Below the pieces are notes generated by a model that saw only the letters and a program-made list of their open reading frames with translations, made no database searches and had not been told where the DNA came from. DNA of 64,000 nucleotides. It comes from Toxotes chatareus. Lineage: Eukaryota > Chordata > Actinopteri > Toxotidae. Below, piece by piece: positions 19,431 to 31,900 of this stretch; the first letter of the stretch is position 1, and each line of letters opens with the position of its first letter. Made by a program: the position numbers and the translations under genes. The DNA lies in assembly GCA_016801885.1 (NCBI GenBank), contig JAFBJY010001408.1, forward strand, positions 1 to 64,000, read 5' to 3'.

Positions 19431-20298
19431 CCATCAAGTCAATAAAGTGTAAGTAACACGTTATTAGCCTACAAAATTCAAATGTTATTCAAACGATAAC
19501 TTCATACAATATAATTTGTCTGTATATCAGACTGGTTTTGCACGTTTAATTTAAAGGATATGCATGTTGCCAACAGACAGAAGCAGGCAATAGAGCGGTG
19601 AAGAGGAAGCTGCAAAACCAGTATTTTGGTAAGTATAATGATTCTTTATTTTTGATAGTGACGGTATTTCACGTTATTTTATTTATCTTAGTCGCGTTTT
19701 ATACGGAATATACGGGTTGTGGGACGCAGACTGCACTGTTTTTGTAAACGTTAGCTAGCGAAAAACTGGTTAAGTTAAGCTAACGCTAGCTGCCTGCATT
19801 AGCCCTGTCACCTTCAGGACAGAGCGATTGCCAGCACATTATCTAAAACCCTCCAGGTTAGAAAACTGTTAAGTCAGGGCGCTTTTCCTCTGTTTTGCAA
19901 GCTCAACATGGCAGTTTATGCTGCAGTTGCAGTAGCACACACGCTTTAAACACTGTGTGAGCTTGAGCTGGGGTAATATTTAACATTGACTCGTTAGCTC
20001 AGCAGCCACTGTGGCTCTGAGTTTTTATTGGGTTTAATTTGAACTGGAAGAGGATTGTTGCTAAGAATCTGATATATTCCTGCTCTTAAATCCAAAATTG
20101 TGTCTATTAAAAAGTAAGGTTTTGCTGTCAAACATCAGTCATCTGCATGTGAAAGCGAGAGAGAAAAGATAGAAATTGAATTGAGTACAAATTTAACTAA
20201 AGATGTCATAACTTGAATTGTGATTAAGAATTAAATTGTTGACATCTGAAACTGAAGTTATATATAATTAATGTGCCAATATCAGCTATTCTTATTGC
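19431..20298 (+). other. 5' flank, possible noncoding first exon and intron of the core gene, copy 1
   Basis: This stretch is AT-rich with no coding frame. A GTAAGT donor at 19629-19634 follows a purine-rich stretch (GGTGAAGAGGAAGCTGC), which could be a 5' noncoding exon joined to an acceptor near 20,285, just before the ATG at 20299. The same arrangement is conserved in copy 2 (donor at 60512). Confidence 0.4.
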
Positions 20299-21497
20299 AT
20301 GGAAGTCCAATCAAGCAATCAGTCATCTCTTACAGCTCCACCAAGTGAATCAGTCTGGAGTGGGACCTTGGAGGAATCCATCTGGGCAGAGATAGTTATA
20401 TCTGATATTGGGTAAGATTATGTTATAGAAAAAAGGCACAATTAACATTGGCTAAGCAGTTCAATTGTTCTCATCAGTAACCAGCCTAATTAAGCATGCA
20501 TATTTTGCTGTTGAACTGTCACCTTGCTACAGGTGCAGAGGAAAACCCTGGGCGGTGAGCGTTACTGCAGAAGGCACAGTGATCATCACCACACATCTGT
20601 GAAGACAATTTTCAGGTAAAAATTTGTCTGTTACATTTATATTGCTGAAAATGTTTTCTTGTGTGAGATTTTAAAATTTAACATAGTTAAGTTAAAAGTG
20701 GATAGCAAAATACTAGTCCATCATCTTAGGTAGTGTATTTTTTAGTCTGTTGCAAAACTAGAGATTAATATGAATTAGTTTAATCTATGGATATGTTCAT
20801 GTGGAAGGGCAACAGGAAAAGCAACAGAAAGAATATCTAAAAATGCCAAAAGAACAATAATAAAGCAAATGTTTATTTATGTTTAGGTGATGTTCTCATG
20901 CCAATGAGCTGGGTGCTTAGCATTGAGGGACAAGTGGTTGTGGGTCCACACCAGAAAAGTGTGGCTGGAATGGCATTGTTTTTCTCATGCTATTGCGTCT
21001 TCAATCTGGTGTACCAAGAGGAGGCCTCGTGCACACTTGAATTCATCCAAAGGTAAGTGCTTCAAAGGGGATGCCAGTGGATTATTATTTAGTTACATTT
21101 TTCATTATGAATAACATATGGTGTAATTTTTATTAAAATCCCTGCATTTCCATTGTATTGCATTGCAAAGCTTTTTTCTGTTTTAGCTTGCATGGATGGA
21201 ACATCTGCAATTAATGCAAATTTTTGTTTTGAAGTTTTGCATATTTGGAAAAATGTTAAGCTAGTCTCCAAAACTTGATGGGTTCTGCTGTCTCTTCAAG
21301 CAATGTATTTCATTAAATGTCTTTTTCTCTGATTTTGTGACTTCAGATGCTTCATCGGGATCAACCCAACCTCTGGTACAAAGATGACCAAGTGGATCAG
21401 TCCAGGAAGTGGGAAGGTGCACGAGAAGAGTAACAACAGTGTCAGCCCTCATGTCTCTGCACTTCTCAAAAGATTAATGGACTATGAATGGCTTTGA
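20299..21497 (+). pseudogene. Four-exon gene of unrecognised family, copy 1, with in-frame TGA
   Basis: The exons are 20299-20411, 20533-20615, 20887-21052 and 21347-21497. All introns are GT-AG and all exon phases agree. Exon 1 begins MEVQSSNQSSLTAPP. Exon 2 reads GKPWAVSVTAEGTVIITTHL and then meets TGA (20600-20602). The same frame continues into exon 3 (DVLMPMSWVLSIEGQVVVG, FNLVYQEEASCTLEFIQ) and exon 4 (CFIGINPTSGTKMTKW, ending LLKRLMDYEWL, TGA 21495-21497). The wording resembles an uncharacterised gene family that is very common in teleost genomes. I cannot name its function. Either the TGA has killed the gene, or two shorter proteins are made, the second from Met codons in exon 3. It is the unique cargo of the core and is repeated about 41 kb away. 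Confidence 0.7.
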
Positions 21498-21951
21498 GTC
21501 TGTTGCAAGGAAAATGGTACATGGTATTTCTTTAACAAAAGTGGTTTCAAAATAAGCTTTTTACAAGTTACATGTTTGACGTTGCTACACATTTGAGTTG
21601 ACCATGAATGACTATGCTGCAATAGTCTTGTGCATATGCTTATTGGCTAATAAAAAGGAAAGTTACCTTAAGTTTAATACATTTCATACACATCTGGTGT
21701 GCAATCTGGTACACTGTATTGAATATAATTGCATAATATAATAAACACTGTATTGAGTCCTAATAAATATGTTGTTTCATCACTTTTTTATTTAACAGCT
21801 CAAGATAATCTAAAGTAGTGTTGATATATTTTGGATTATCAGCAGCCACAGCGTGCCTAATTTGCTAAATGTGAAAAAAATTAACTGTGAACCCATTCTA
21901 CAGTAAGATACTGAATTATGAATAAGTAACAGCTATTTATTGGCCGCATTA
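21498..21951 (+). other. 3' region of core gene copy 1
   Basis: This is AT-rich noncoding sequence with AATAAA at 21740-21745 and 21762-21767, fitting the 3' end of the four-exon transcript. No other gene is visible. Confidence 0.5.
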
Positions 21952-21959
21952 GTTGCCAG

Positions 21960-22930
21960 CAGGGCTGGACTGGGACAAAAAAATGGCCTTGGCATCTTTG
22001 GCTTAGACCGGCCTCTCATAATTAGCGGTGCACAATGAACTAATTTATGTATGTGTTCCCCGAATCAATGTATTTTACTATTGTTACGTCTTGGCCTAGG
22101 GGAAACCATAGTGCAACATTTAAAGCATTAAAGCAAACTCGCAGTAACTACACATTCAATGGTTTATTTTAAATGCATCTTGCACACAAGGTCAGGAGCA
22201 CGTTGGCTGACAGTCCACCAGGAAGTGGAGAGAGGAGAGCCCCCAGTAAATGACAGCTTCAAATATTTGGAATAGATTTCAGAAATATTATAACACTCTC
22301 TCTTCTCTCTCCTCAACTGCTACCTCAACAGCTTGTTTTGACCAGACAGGAAGAGGGACAGAGTATTACAATTTATTAAGTGATAAATAGAAAACCTAAA
22401 AAAACAAATTAAAAATAAAAATATTTGGAACTACCTGGAAAAACTGTGCAACTTTCTAAACCATCAAAACATTTAGTATCTTCAGGGTACATTTTTATCT
22501 TTTGATAATAATCAGAAAAATCTCATACTAACTGTGTAGGTCACCTGTTTTGGCTTCAAAACGGCGAATTTCACCGAAAGGTGAGCGATTTTTATGCCTG
22601 TCCATCACCTGTAAGTCCCGGTATTATCCTAACATTACTACCTGATACCTGCTGTGCCTGTGCTACACTTCCCTGGTCACTCTGTCCCTCGGATTCCCTG
22701 TCAACAGTCTCTGGCTGCTCCTTTCCCTGTTCACCTTCAACCTGGGCTGCAGAGGACGTGGAGGCTACAGCGGCCCCTCCAGAGAATATGTCTGTTATTT
22801 TAGCACATGGCCCTCTAAATTCTGGGCCGGTCTCTAAGTTTAAAAAAAAAAAAAAAAAACAGCATCGGCCCCTAGGTCTGTCGGCCCACCGGGAAAATGC
22901 ACGGTATGCCCGATTACCAGTCAAGGCCTG
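21960..22930. mobile_element. Non-autonomous hAT element 2 (971 bp), copy 1 only
   Basis: The ends CAGGGCTGGACTGG and CCAGTCAAGGCCTG form imperfect inverted repeats. The 8-bp duplication GTTGCCAG lies at 21952-21959 and 22931-22938. It is related to hAT element 1 but differs internally. On its - strand a frame reads KITDIFSGGAAVASTSSAAQ, a possible remnant of a host or transposase exon. The second core has an uninterrupted site at 63034-63041. Confidence 0.9.
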
Positions 22931-22938
22931 GTTGCCAG

Positions 22939-23119
22939 GTAACTCATGTAATTTGAATGGAATACATGATAATATTGTAAACAAAAATACAATTAATGTT
23001 TGTTTCTAATATAAAACAATACATTGCTGTAATTTATACACAGCAAAAAACTGTAAAACGTGTCCAATAAATTACTGTAATTATTTTTACAGTAATTCAC
23101 TTAAGTAAGGATGTATCGC
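22939..23119. other. AT-rich inner flank of the right terminal segment
   Basis: No ORF is present. A short palindromic TTACTGTAATTATTTTTACAGTAA stretch lies near 23,072-23,095. Confidence 0.4.
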
Positions 23120-23479
23120 CCTACACCGTGTAGGATATGACGTTATTAGATCTATAGGGCAGATTCTATTAATTGCAGCTCTAAGCGTGCGCACAGATGC
23201 ATGAGAAGTTGTTTTTTTCTCTGGGCAACTAACATCGCGCTTCCTTTGAACGTGACCAACCAATCATGGCGAAGTACGAGCAGTGCTGTTTTTTTTTTTC
23301 ACTAGCCTCGCTTTGTTAGTCCAGGTGTTAGCGGTTAGTGTTGTTTTGTTTCCTTGGCAACTGAGGTCGCTCTTCCCTTGAACGTAACCAACCAATCCTG
23401 GCGAAGTATGAGCAGTGCTGTTTTTTTTTGTTTTTTTTTCACTAGCCTGGCTTTGTTAGTCCAGATGTAGCGGGTAGCC
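23120..23479 (+). repeat. Right inverted terminal segment of core 1 with duplicated CCAAT unit
   Basis: This is the inverted counterpart of 19,007-19,430. It holds two direct copies of a unit with TTTGAACGTGACCAACCAAT, AGCAGTGCTGTTTTTTT and a TTAGTCCAGGTGTAGCGG-like end. The second copy leads straight into the outward ORF at 23480. CCAAT boxes about 200 and 100 bp upstream make it a plausible promoter. Confidence 0.7.
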
Positions 23480-23686
23480 ATAGCCGACAACGAAAGTGAG
23501 TTTCCTCCTGTGTTTCCCTCATCTGCAATGTGGTATTTTCAAGGAAGGCTTTGTGAAAAAGATGTTCAGATGGGATTAAAACGCGACAACTGGATTGTTA
23601 GAACTGAAATGAAAGGTGAGTGTGAAACTTGCTGCTGGTATCAAAATAAGAGGTTTTTTTTTTTTATCATGGAAACACTATTTTAA
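23480..23686 (+). other. Outward ORF/founder of the satellite, right edge of core 1
   Basis: A 68-codon frame opens with ATA (companions have ATG), then ADNESEFPPVFPSSAMWYFQG, RLCEKDVQMGLKRDNW and EMKGECETCCWYQNK, to TAA 23684-23686. Two parts of it, MWYFQGRLCEK and MKGEC.TCCW.QNK, recur in the same frame in the long satellite. It is therefore either the ancestor of the monomer or a remnant of the gene from which the monomer came. A donor-like AAAGGTGAGT follows EMK. No known domain is recognised. Confidence 0.6.
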
Positions 23687-23875
23687 ATTAGAAGAAGCAT
23701 CTTCCAGAGTTTTCCAGTGCACATTCATATGGACTGAAATCGCTATAACTGTAATGCGCAGTCAGTTGAAGCTGAAATGAAAGGTGTGCATGAAATGTGC
23801 TGCTGGCATTGAAATATTTTTTTGGAGTATGGAAACACTATTTTCAATTAGAAGACGCATGTTCGAGAGTAGTGA

Positions 23876-24147
23876 TGTAGTATATGACGATATATGATCT
23901 TGAAAGATTAGAAAGTGTTGACGATCTGCCAGACGAGAGAGATCGTATTAAAGAATATAGGGCACATTCTATTAATTGCAGCTCTATGCGTGCGAACAGT
24001 TGCATGAGAAGTTGTTTTGTTTCCTTGGCAACAAACTTCGCGCTTCCTTTGAACGTGACCAACCAATCATGGCGAAGAAGGAGAAATGCTGTTTTATTTT
24101 TTTTACTTTACTGACATAGCTTTTTAGTCAAGCTGTAGCGGATAGCC
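23876..24147 (+). repeat. Additional terminal-segment copy nested in the satellite
   Basis: This is a second, single-unit copy of the terminal segment. It contains GATCTGCCAGACGAGAGAGA, CTATTAATTGCAGCTCTATG and GAACGTGACCAACCAATCAT, and it ends at the ATG at 24148. It is the closest match to the inner part of the left segment 19,300-19,430. Confidence 0.7.
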
Positions 24148-24255
24148 ATGACCGACAACGAAAGTGAGTTCTCCACTGTGTCTCCCTCATCTGCATTTTG
24201 GTATTTTAAGGGATGGCTTTGTGAAAAAGACGTTTCACATGGGCTGAAAACATAA
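24148..24255 (+). other. Outward ORF with ATG, 35 codons
   Basis: ATG in good context (AGCCATGA) starts MTDNESEFSTVSPSSAFWYF, followed by GWLCEKDVSHGLKT and TAA. It is the same protein start as at 23480 and 63937, but with a real ATG. It runs straight into satellite monomers. Confidence 0.5.
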
Positions 24256-25110
24256 CTGGAACGTTAGAGCTGAAATAAAAGGTGAATGTGAAACTACCAG
24301 CTGGCGTCAAAATACGAGTTTTTTTAAAGAATGGAAATACTATTGTTAACTAGAAGAAGTATTTTGCAGAGTTTTCAAGTGTGTTTCTATCATGTGTACT
24401 ATTTGGCATTGTCACAGCAGACGTTGTGATATAGTCGCCCCTCTTAGCTGGAAACGCTCATAACTGTAATGTTAGAGCTGAAATGAACGGTATGACTGAA
24501 ATGTCTTCTGATTGTCAAAAATAGACTTTGTCCAACATGGAAACACTGTTGTCAACTAGAAGAAGTATTTTGTGGAGTTTTCAAGTGTGTTTCTATCATG
24601 TGTACTATTTGGAATTGTCACATGCAGACATTGTGATATAGTCGCTCCTCTTGGCTGGAAACGCTTATAACTGTAATGTTAGAGCTGAAATGTGTTGCTG
24701 GCGTCAAAATTAGACTTTTTTCCAGCATGGAAACACTGTTGTCAACTAGAAGAAGTATTTTGCAGAGTTTTCAAGTGTGTTTCTATCATGTGTACTATTT
24801 GGCATTGTCACAGCAGACGTTGTGATATAGTCGCTCCTCTTGGCTGGAAACGCTCATAACTGTAATGTTAGAGCTGAAATGAACGGTATGACTGAAATGT
24901 CTTCTGATTGTCTAAATTAGACTTTGTCCAGCATGGAAACAGTGTTGTCAACTAGAAGAAGTATTTTGCAGAGTTTTCCAGTATGTTTCTGTCATCTGCA
25001 GTATCTGGCATTATCAGGGCACACGCTGTGTCCCAGACGCACAGAATGGCTGGAAACGCTTAAAACGGTAAGTTTCAGTCAGTTAGAGCTGAAATGAACG
25101 GTGTATGTAA
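24256..25110 (+). repeat. Array 2, diverged proximal monomers
   Basis: About four monomers of a distinct type (TGTTTCTATCATGTGTACTA, AACGGTATGACTGAAATGTC, AACTAGAAGAAGTATTTTG) lie next to the core. They are more divergent than the rest of the array. Confidence 0.85.
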
Positions 25111-28100
25111 AATATGTTGCTGGCGTCAAAATAAAACTTTTTCCAGCATGGAAACACTATTTTACATTAGAAGAAGCATTTTGCAGAGTTTTCCCGTGTG
25201 TTTCTGTCATCTGCAGTATCTGGCATTATCAGGGCAGACGTTGTGAAAAACAGTGTCATATGGGCTGGAAGCGCTAAAAGTGTAATGTTAGAGCTGATAT
25301 GACAGGTGTGAATCAAATGTGCTGCCGGCGTCAAAATAAGACTTTTTCCAGCATGGAAACACTATTTTACATTAGAAGAAGCATTTTGCAGAGTTTTCCC
25401 GTGTGTTTCTGTCATCTGCAGTATCTGGCATTATCAGGGCAGACGTTGTGAAAAACAGTGTCATATGGGCTGGAAGCGCTAAAAGTGTAATGTTAGAGCT
25501 GATATGACAGGTGTGCACCAAATGTGCTGCCGGCGTTAAAATAAGACTTTTTCCAGCATGGAAACAGTGTTGTCAACTAGAAGAAGCATTTTGCAGAGTT
25601 TTCCCGTGTGTTTCTGTCATCTGCAGTATCTGGCATTATCAGGGCAGACGTTGTGAAAAACAGTGTCATATGGGCTGGAAGCGCTAAAAGTGTAATATTA
25701 GAGCTGATATGACAGGTGTGCATCAAATGTGCTGCCGGCGTTAAAATAAGACTTTTTCCAGCATGGAAACACTATTTTACATTAGAAGAAGCATTTTGCA
25801 GAGTTTTCCCGTGTGTTTCTGTCATCTGCAGTATCTGGCATTATCAGGGCAGACGTTGTGAAAAACAGTGTCATATGGGCTGGAAGCGCTAAAAGTGTAA
25901 TGTTAGAGCTGATATGACAGGTGTGCACAAATGTGCTGCCGGCGTTAAAATAAGACTTTTTCCAGCATGGAAACAGTGTTGTCAACTAGAAGAAGCATTT
26001 TGCAGAGTTTTCCCGTGTGTTTCTGTCATCTGCAGTATCTGGCATTATCAGGGCAGACGTTGTGAAAAACAGTGTCATATGGGCTGGAAGCGCTAAAAAT
26101 GTGTAATGTTAGAGCTGATATGACAGGTGTGCATCAAATGTGCTGCCGGCGTTAAAATAAGACTTTTTCCAGCATGGAAACACTATTTTACATTAGAAGA
26201 AGCATTTTGCAGAGTTTTCCCGTGTGTTTCTGTCATCTGCAGTATCTGGCATTATCAGGGCAGGCGCTGTGTCCCAGACGCACAGAATGGCTGGAAACGC
26301 TTAAAACGGTAAGTTTCAGTCAGTTAGAGCTGAAATGAACGGTGTGTGTAAAATATGTTGCTGGCGTCAAAATAAAACTTTTTCCAGCATGGAAACAGTA
26401 TTTTACATTAGAAGAAGCATTTTGCTGAGTTTTCCCGTGTGTTTCTGTCATCTGCAGTATCTGGCATTATCAGGGCAGGCGTTGTGAAAAAACAGTGTCA
26501 TATGGGCTGGAAAACGCTAAAAGTGTAATGTTAGAGCTGATATGACAGGTGTGAATCAAATGTGCTGCCAAACTAAAATAAGACTTTTTCCAGCATGGAA
26601 ACACTATTTTCAATTAGAAGAAGCATTTTCCAGAGTTTTCCAGTGTGTTTCTGTCATCTGCAGTATCTGGCATTATCAGGGCAGGCGTTGTGAAAAACAG
26701 TGTCATATGGGCTGGAAGCGCTAAAAGTGTAATGTTAGAGCTGATATGACAGGTGTGCATCAAATGTGCTGCCGGCGTTAAAATAAGACTTTTTCAGCAT
26801 GGAAACAGTATTTTCAATTAGAAGAAGCATTTTGCAGAGTTTTCCCGTGTGTTTCTGTCATCTGCAGTATCTGGCATTATCAGGGCAGGCGTTGTGAAAA
26901 ACAGTGTCATATGGGCTGGAAGCGCTAAAAGTGTAATGTTAGAGCTGATATGAAATGAAAGGTGTGTGTCAAATGTGCTGCCGGCGTTAAATAAGACTTT
27001 TTCCAGCATGGAAACACTATTTTACATTAGAAGAAGCATTTTGCAGAGTTTTCCCGTGTGTTTCTGTCATCTGCAGTATCTGGCATTATCAGGGCACACG
27101 CTGTGTCAAAAAGACGCACACATGAATGGCTGGAAACGCTTAAAACGGTAAGTTTCAGTCAGTTAGAGCTGAAATGAACGGTGTGTGTAAAATATGTTGC
27201 TGGCGTCAAAATAAAACTTTTTCCAGCATGGAAACACTATTTTACATTAGAAGAAGCATTTTGCAGAGTTTTCCCGTGTGTTTCTGTCATCTGCAGTATC
27301 TGGCATTATCAGGGCAGGCGTTGTGAAAAACAGTGTCATATGGGCTGGAAAAGCTAAAAGTGTAATGTTAGAGCTGATATGACAGGTGTGCATCAAATGT
27401 GCTGCCGGCGTCAAAATAAGACTTTTTCCAGCATGGAAACACTATTTTACATTAGAAGAAGCATTTTGCAGAGTTTTCCAGTGTGTTTCTGTCATCTGCA
27501 GTATCTGGCATTATCAGGGCAGGCGTTGTGAAAAGACAGCATGTCATATGGCTGGAAAACGCTAAAAGTGTAATGCGCAGTCAGTTAGAGCTGAAATGAA
27601 AGGTGTGTGTCAAATATGCTGCTGGCGTCAAAATAAGACTTTTTCCAGCATGGAAACACTATTTTCACATTAGAAGAAGCATTTTGCAGAGTTTTCCCGT
27701 GTGTTTCTGTCATCTGCAGTATCTGGCATTATCAGGGCAGGCGTTGTGAAAAACAGTGTCATATGGGCTGGAAAACGCTAAAAGTGTAATGTTAGAGCTG
27801 ATATGACAGGTGTGAATCAAATGTGCTGCTGGCGTCAAAATAAGACTTTTTCAGCATGGAAACACTATTTTACATTAGAAGAAGCATTTTGCAGAGTTTT
27901 CCAGTGTGTTTCTGTCATCTGCAGTATCTGGCATTATCAGGGCAGGCGTTGTGAAAAACAGTGTCATATGGGCTGGAAACGCTAAAAGTGTAATGTTAGA
28001 GCTGATATGACTGAAATGAATCAAATGTGCTGCTGGCGTTAAAATAAGACTTTTTCCAGCATGGAAACACTATTTTCAATTAGAAGAAGCATTTTGCAGA

Positions 28101-28990
28101 GTTTTCCAGTGTGTTTCTGTCATCTGCAGTATCTGGCATTATCAGGGCAGGCGCTGTGTCCCAGACGCACAGAATGGCTGGAAACGCTTAAAAGTGTAAG
28201 TTTCAGTCAGTTAGAGCTGAAATGAAAGGTGTGTGTCAAAATATGTTGCTGGCGTCAAAATAAAACTTTTTCCAGCATGGAAACACTATTTTCAATTAGA
28301 AGAAGCATTTTGCAGAGTTTTCCAGTGTGTTTCTGTCATCTGCAGTATCTGGCATTTTCAGGGCAGGCGTTGTGAAAAACAGTGTCAAATGGGCTGGAAA
28401 ACGCTAAAAGTGTAATGCGCAGTCACTTAGAGCTGATATGACAGGTGTGTGTCAAATGTGCTGCTGCTGGCGTCAAAATAAGACTTTTTCAGCATGGAAA
28501 CACTATTTTACATTAGAAGAAGCATTTTCCAGAGTTTTCCCGTGTGTTTCTGTCATCTGCAGTATCTGGCATTTTCAGGGCAGGCGTTGTGAAAAAGACA
28601 GTGTCATATGGGCTGGAAACGCCAAAAGTGTAATGCGCAGTGTAGTGTAATGTTATGTTAGAGCTGAAATGACAGGTGTGTGTCAAATGTGCTGCCGGCG
28701 TCAAAATAAGACTTTTTCCAGCATGGAAACACTATTTTACATTAGAAGAAGCATTTTGCAGAGTTTTCCCGTGTGTTTCTGTCATCTGCAGTATCTGGCA
28801 TTTTCAGGGCAGGCGTTGTGAAAAACAGTGTCATATGGGCTGGAAACGCTAAAAGTGTAATGTTAGAGCTGATGATGAAAGGTGTGCATCAAATGTGCTG
28901 CCGGCGTTAAAATAAGACTTTTTCCAGCATGGAAACACTATTTTCAATTAGAAGAAGCATTTTGCAGAGTTTTCCAGTGTGTTTCTGTCA
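25111..28990 (+). repeat. Array 2, zone A (TATCAGGGCAG(A/G)CG type)
   Basis: Monomers of about 205-210 bp carry GCAGTATCTGGCATTATCAG and GAGCTGATATGACAGG. Several units carry GTGTCCCAGACGCACAGAAT variants near 26,270 and 28,160. There is no gene beyond the monomer frames. Confidence 0.9.
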
Positions 28991-31900
28991 TCTGCAGTAT
29001 CTGGCATTATCAGGGCAGGCGCTTGTGAAAAAGACATTCATATGGGCTGGAAACGCTAAAAGTGTAATGCGCAGTCACTTAGAGCTGAAATGAAAGGTGT
29101 GTGTCAAATGTGCTGCTGGCGTCAAAATAAGACTTTTTCCAGCATGGAAACACTATTTTCAATTAGAAGAAGCATTTTCCAGAGTTTTCCAGTGTGTTTC
29201 TGTCATCTGCAGTATCTGGCATTATCAGGGCAGGCGTTGTGAAAAAGAGTGTCATATGGGCTGGAAAACGCTAAAAGTGTAATGTCACTTAGAGCTGATA
29301 TGAAAGGTGTGTGTCAAATGTGCTGCCGGCGTCAAAATAAGACTTTTTCAGCATGGAAACACTATTTTCAATTAGAAGAAGCATTTTGCAGAGTTTTCCA
29401 GTGTGTTTCTGTCATCTGCAGTATCTGGCATTTCAGGGCAGGCGTTGTGAAAAAAGTGTCATATGGGCTGGAAACGCTAAAAGTGTAATGCGCAGTCACT
29501 AGAGCTGATATGACAGGTGTGCATCAAATGTGCTGCCGGCGTTAAAATAAGACTTTTTCCAGCATGGAAACACTATTTTCAATTAGAAGAAGCATTTTCC
29601 AGAGTTTTCCAGTGTGTTTCTGTCATCTGCAGTATCTGGCATTTCAGGGCAGGCTTTGTGAAAAAGAGTTCATATGGGCTGGAAACGCTAAAAGTGTAAT
29701 GTCAGTCACTTAGAGCTGAAATGAAAGGTGTGTCAAAAATGTGCTGGCGTCAAAATAAGACTTTTTCCAGCATGGAAACACTATTTTCAATTAGAAGAAG
29801 CATTTTCAGAGTTTTCCAGTGTGTTTCTGTCATCTGCAGTATCTGGCATTTTCAGGGCAGGCGTTGTGAAAAAGACAGTGTCATATGGGCTGAAAACGCT
29901 AAAAGTGTAATGTTCACTTAGAGCTGAAATGAAAGGTGAGTGTCAAATGTGCTGCTGGCGTCAAAATAAGACTTTTTCAGCATGGAAACACTATTTTCAA
30001 TTAGAAGAAGCATTTTCCAGAGTTTTCCAGTGTGTTTCTGTCATCTGCAGTATGTGGCATTTTCAGGGCAGGCTTTGTGAAAAAGAGAGTGTCATATGGG
30101 CTGAAAACGCTAAAAGTGTAATGTCACTAGAGCTGAAATGAAAGGTGTGTGTCAAATGTGCTGCTGGCGTCAAAATAAGACTTTTTCCAGCATGGAAACA
30201 CTATTTTCAATTAGAAGAAGCATTTTCCAGAGTTTTCCAGTGTGTTTCTGTCATCTGCAGTATGTGGCATTTTCAGGGCAGGCGTTGTGAAAAACAGTGT
30301 CATATGGGCTGAAAACGCGCTAAAAGTGTAAATGTAATGTTTAGAGCTGAAATGAAAGGTGAGTGTCAAATGTGCTGCTGGCGTCAAAATAAGACTTTTT
30401 CAGCATGGAAACACTATTTTCAATTAGAAGAAGCATTTTCCAGAGTTTTCCAGTGTGTTTCTGTCATCTGCAGTATCTGGCATTTTCAGGGCAGGCTTTG
30501 TGAAAAAGGCTTTGTCAGAATGGGCTGGAAAACGCTAAAAGTGTAATGCGCAGTCACTAGAGCTGAAATGAAAGGTGAGTGTCAAACTTGCTGCTGGCGT
30601 CAAAATAAGACTTTTTCCAGCATGGAAACACTATTTTCAATTAGAAGAAGCATTTTCCAGAGTTTTCCAGTGTGTTTCTGTCATCTGCAGTATCTGGCAT
30701 TATCAGGGCAGGCTTTGTGAAAAACAGTGTCATATGGGCTGAAAACGCTAAAAGTGTAATGTTAGTCACTTAGAGCTGAAATGAAAGGTGTGTGTCAAAT
30801 GTGCTGCCGGCGTCAAAATAAGACTTTTTCAGCATGGAAACACTATTTTCAATTAGAAGAAGCATTTTCAGAGTTTTCCAGTGTGTTTCTGTCATCTGCA
30901 GTATGTGGCATTTTCAGGGCAGGCTTTGTGAAAAACAGTCATATGGGCTGAAAACGCTAAAAGTGTAATGCGCAGTCACTTAGAGCTGAAATGAAAGGTG
31001 TGTCAAACTTGCTGCTGGCGTCAAAATAAGACTTTTTCAGCATGGAAACACTATTTTCAATTAGAAGAAGCATTTTCCAGAGTTTTCCAGTGTGTTTCTG
31101 TCATCTGCAGTATGTGGCATTTTCAGGGCAGGCTTTGTGAAAAACAGGTGTCATATGGGCTGAAAACGCTAAAAGTGTAATGCGCAGTTTAGAGCTGAAA
31201 TGAAAGGTGTGCATCAAATGTGCTGCTGGCGTCAAATAAGACTTTTTCAGCATGGAAACACTATTTTCAATTAGAAGAAGCATTTTCCAGAGTTTTCCAG
31301 TGTGTTTCTGTCATCTGCAGTATGTGGCATTTTCAGGGCAGGCTTTGTGAAAAAGAGTGTCATATGGGCTGAAAACGCTAAAAAGTGTAATGCGCAGTCA
31401 CTTAGAGCTGAAATGAAAGGTGAGTGTCAAATGTGCTGCTGGCGTCAAAATAAGACTTTTTCAGCATGGAAACACTATTTTCAATTAGAAGAAGCATTTT
31501 CCAGAGTTTTCCAGTGTGTTTCTGTCATCTGCAGTATGTTGCATTTTCAGGGCAGGCTTTGTGAAAAAGACATTCATATGGGCTGAAAACGCTAAAAGTG
31601 TAATGTTAGTCAGCTAGAGCTGAAATGAAAGGTGAGTGTCAAATGTGCTGCTGGCGTCAAAATAAGACTTTTTTCAGCATGGAAACACTATTTTCAATTA
31701 GAAGAAGCATTTTCCAGAGTTTTCCAGTGTGTTTCTGTCATCTGCAGTATGTGGCATTTTCAGGGCAGGCTTTGTGAAAAACAGTGTCATATGGGCTGAA
31801 AACGCTAAAAGTGTAATGCGCAGTCACTTAGAGCTGAAATGAAAGGTGTGTGTCAAATGTGCTGCTGGCGTCAAAATAAGACTTTTTCAGCATGGAAACA

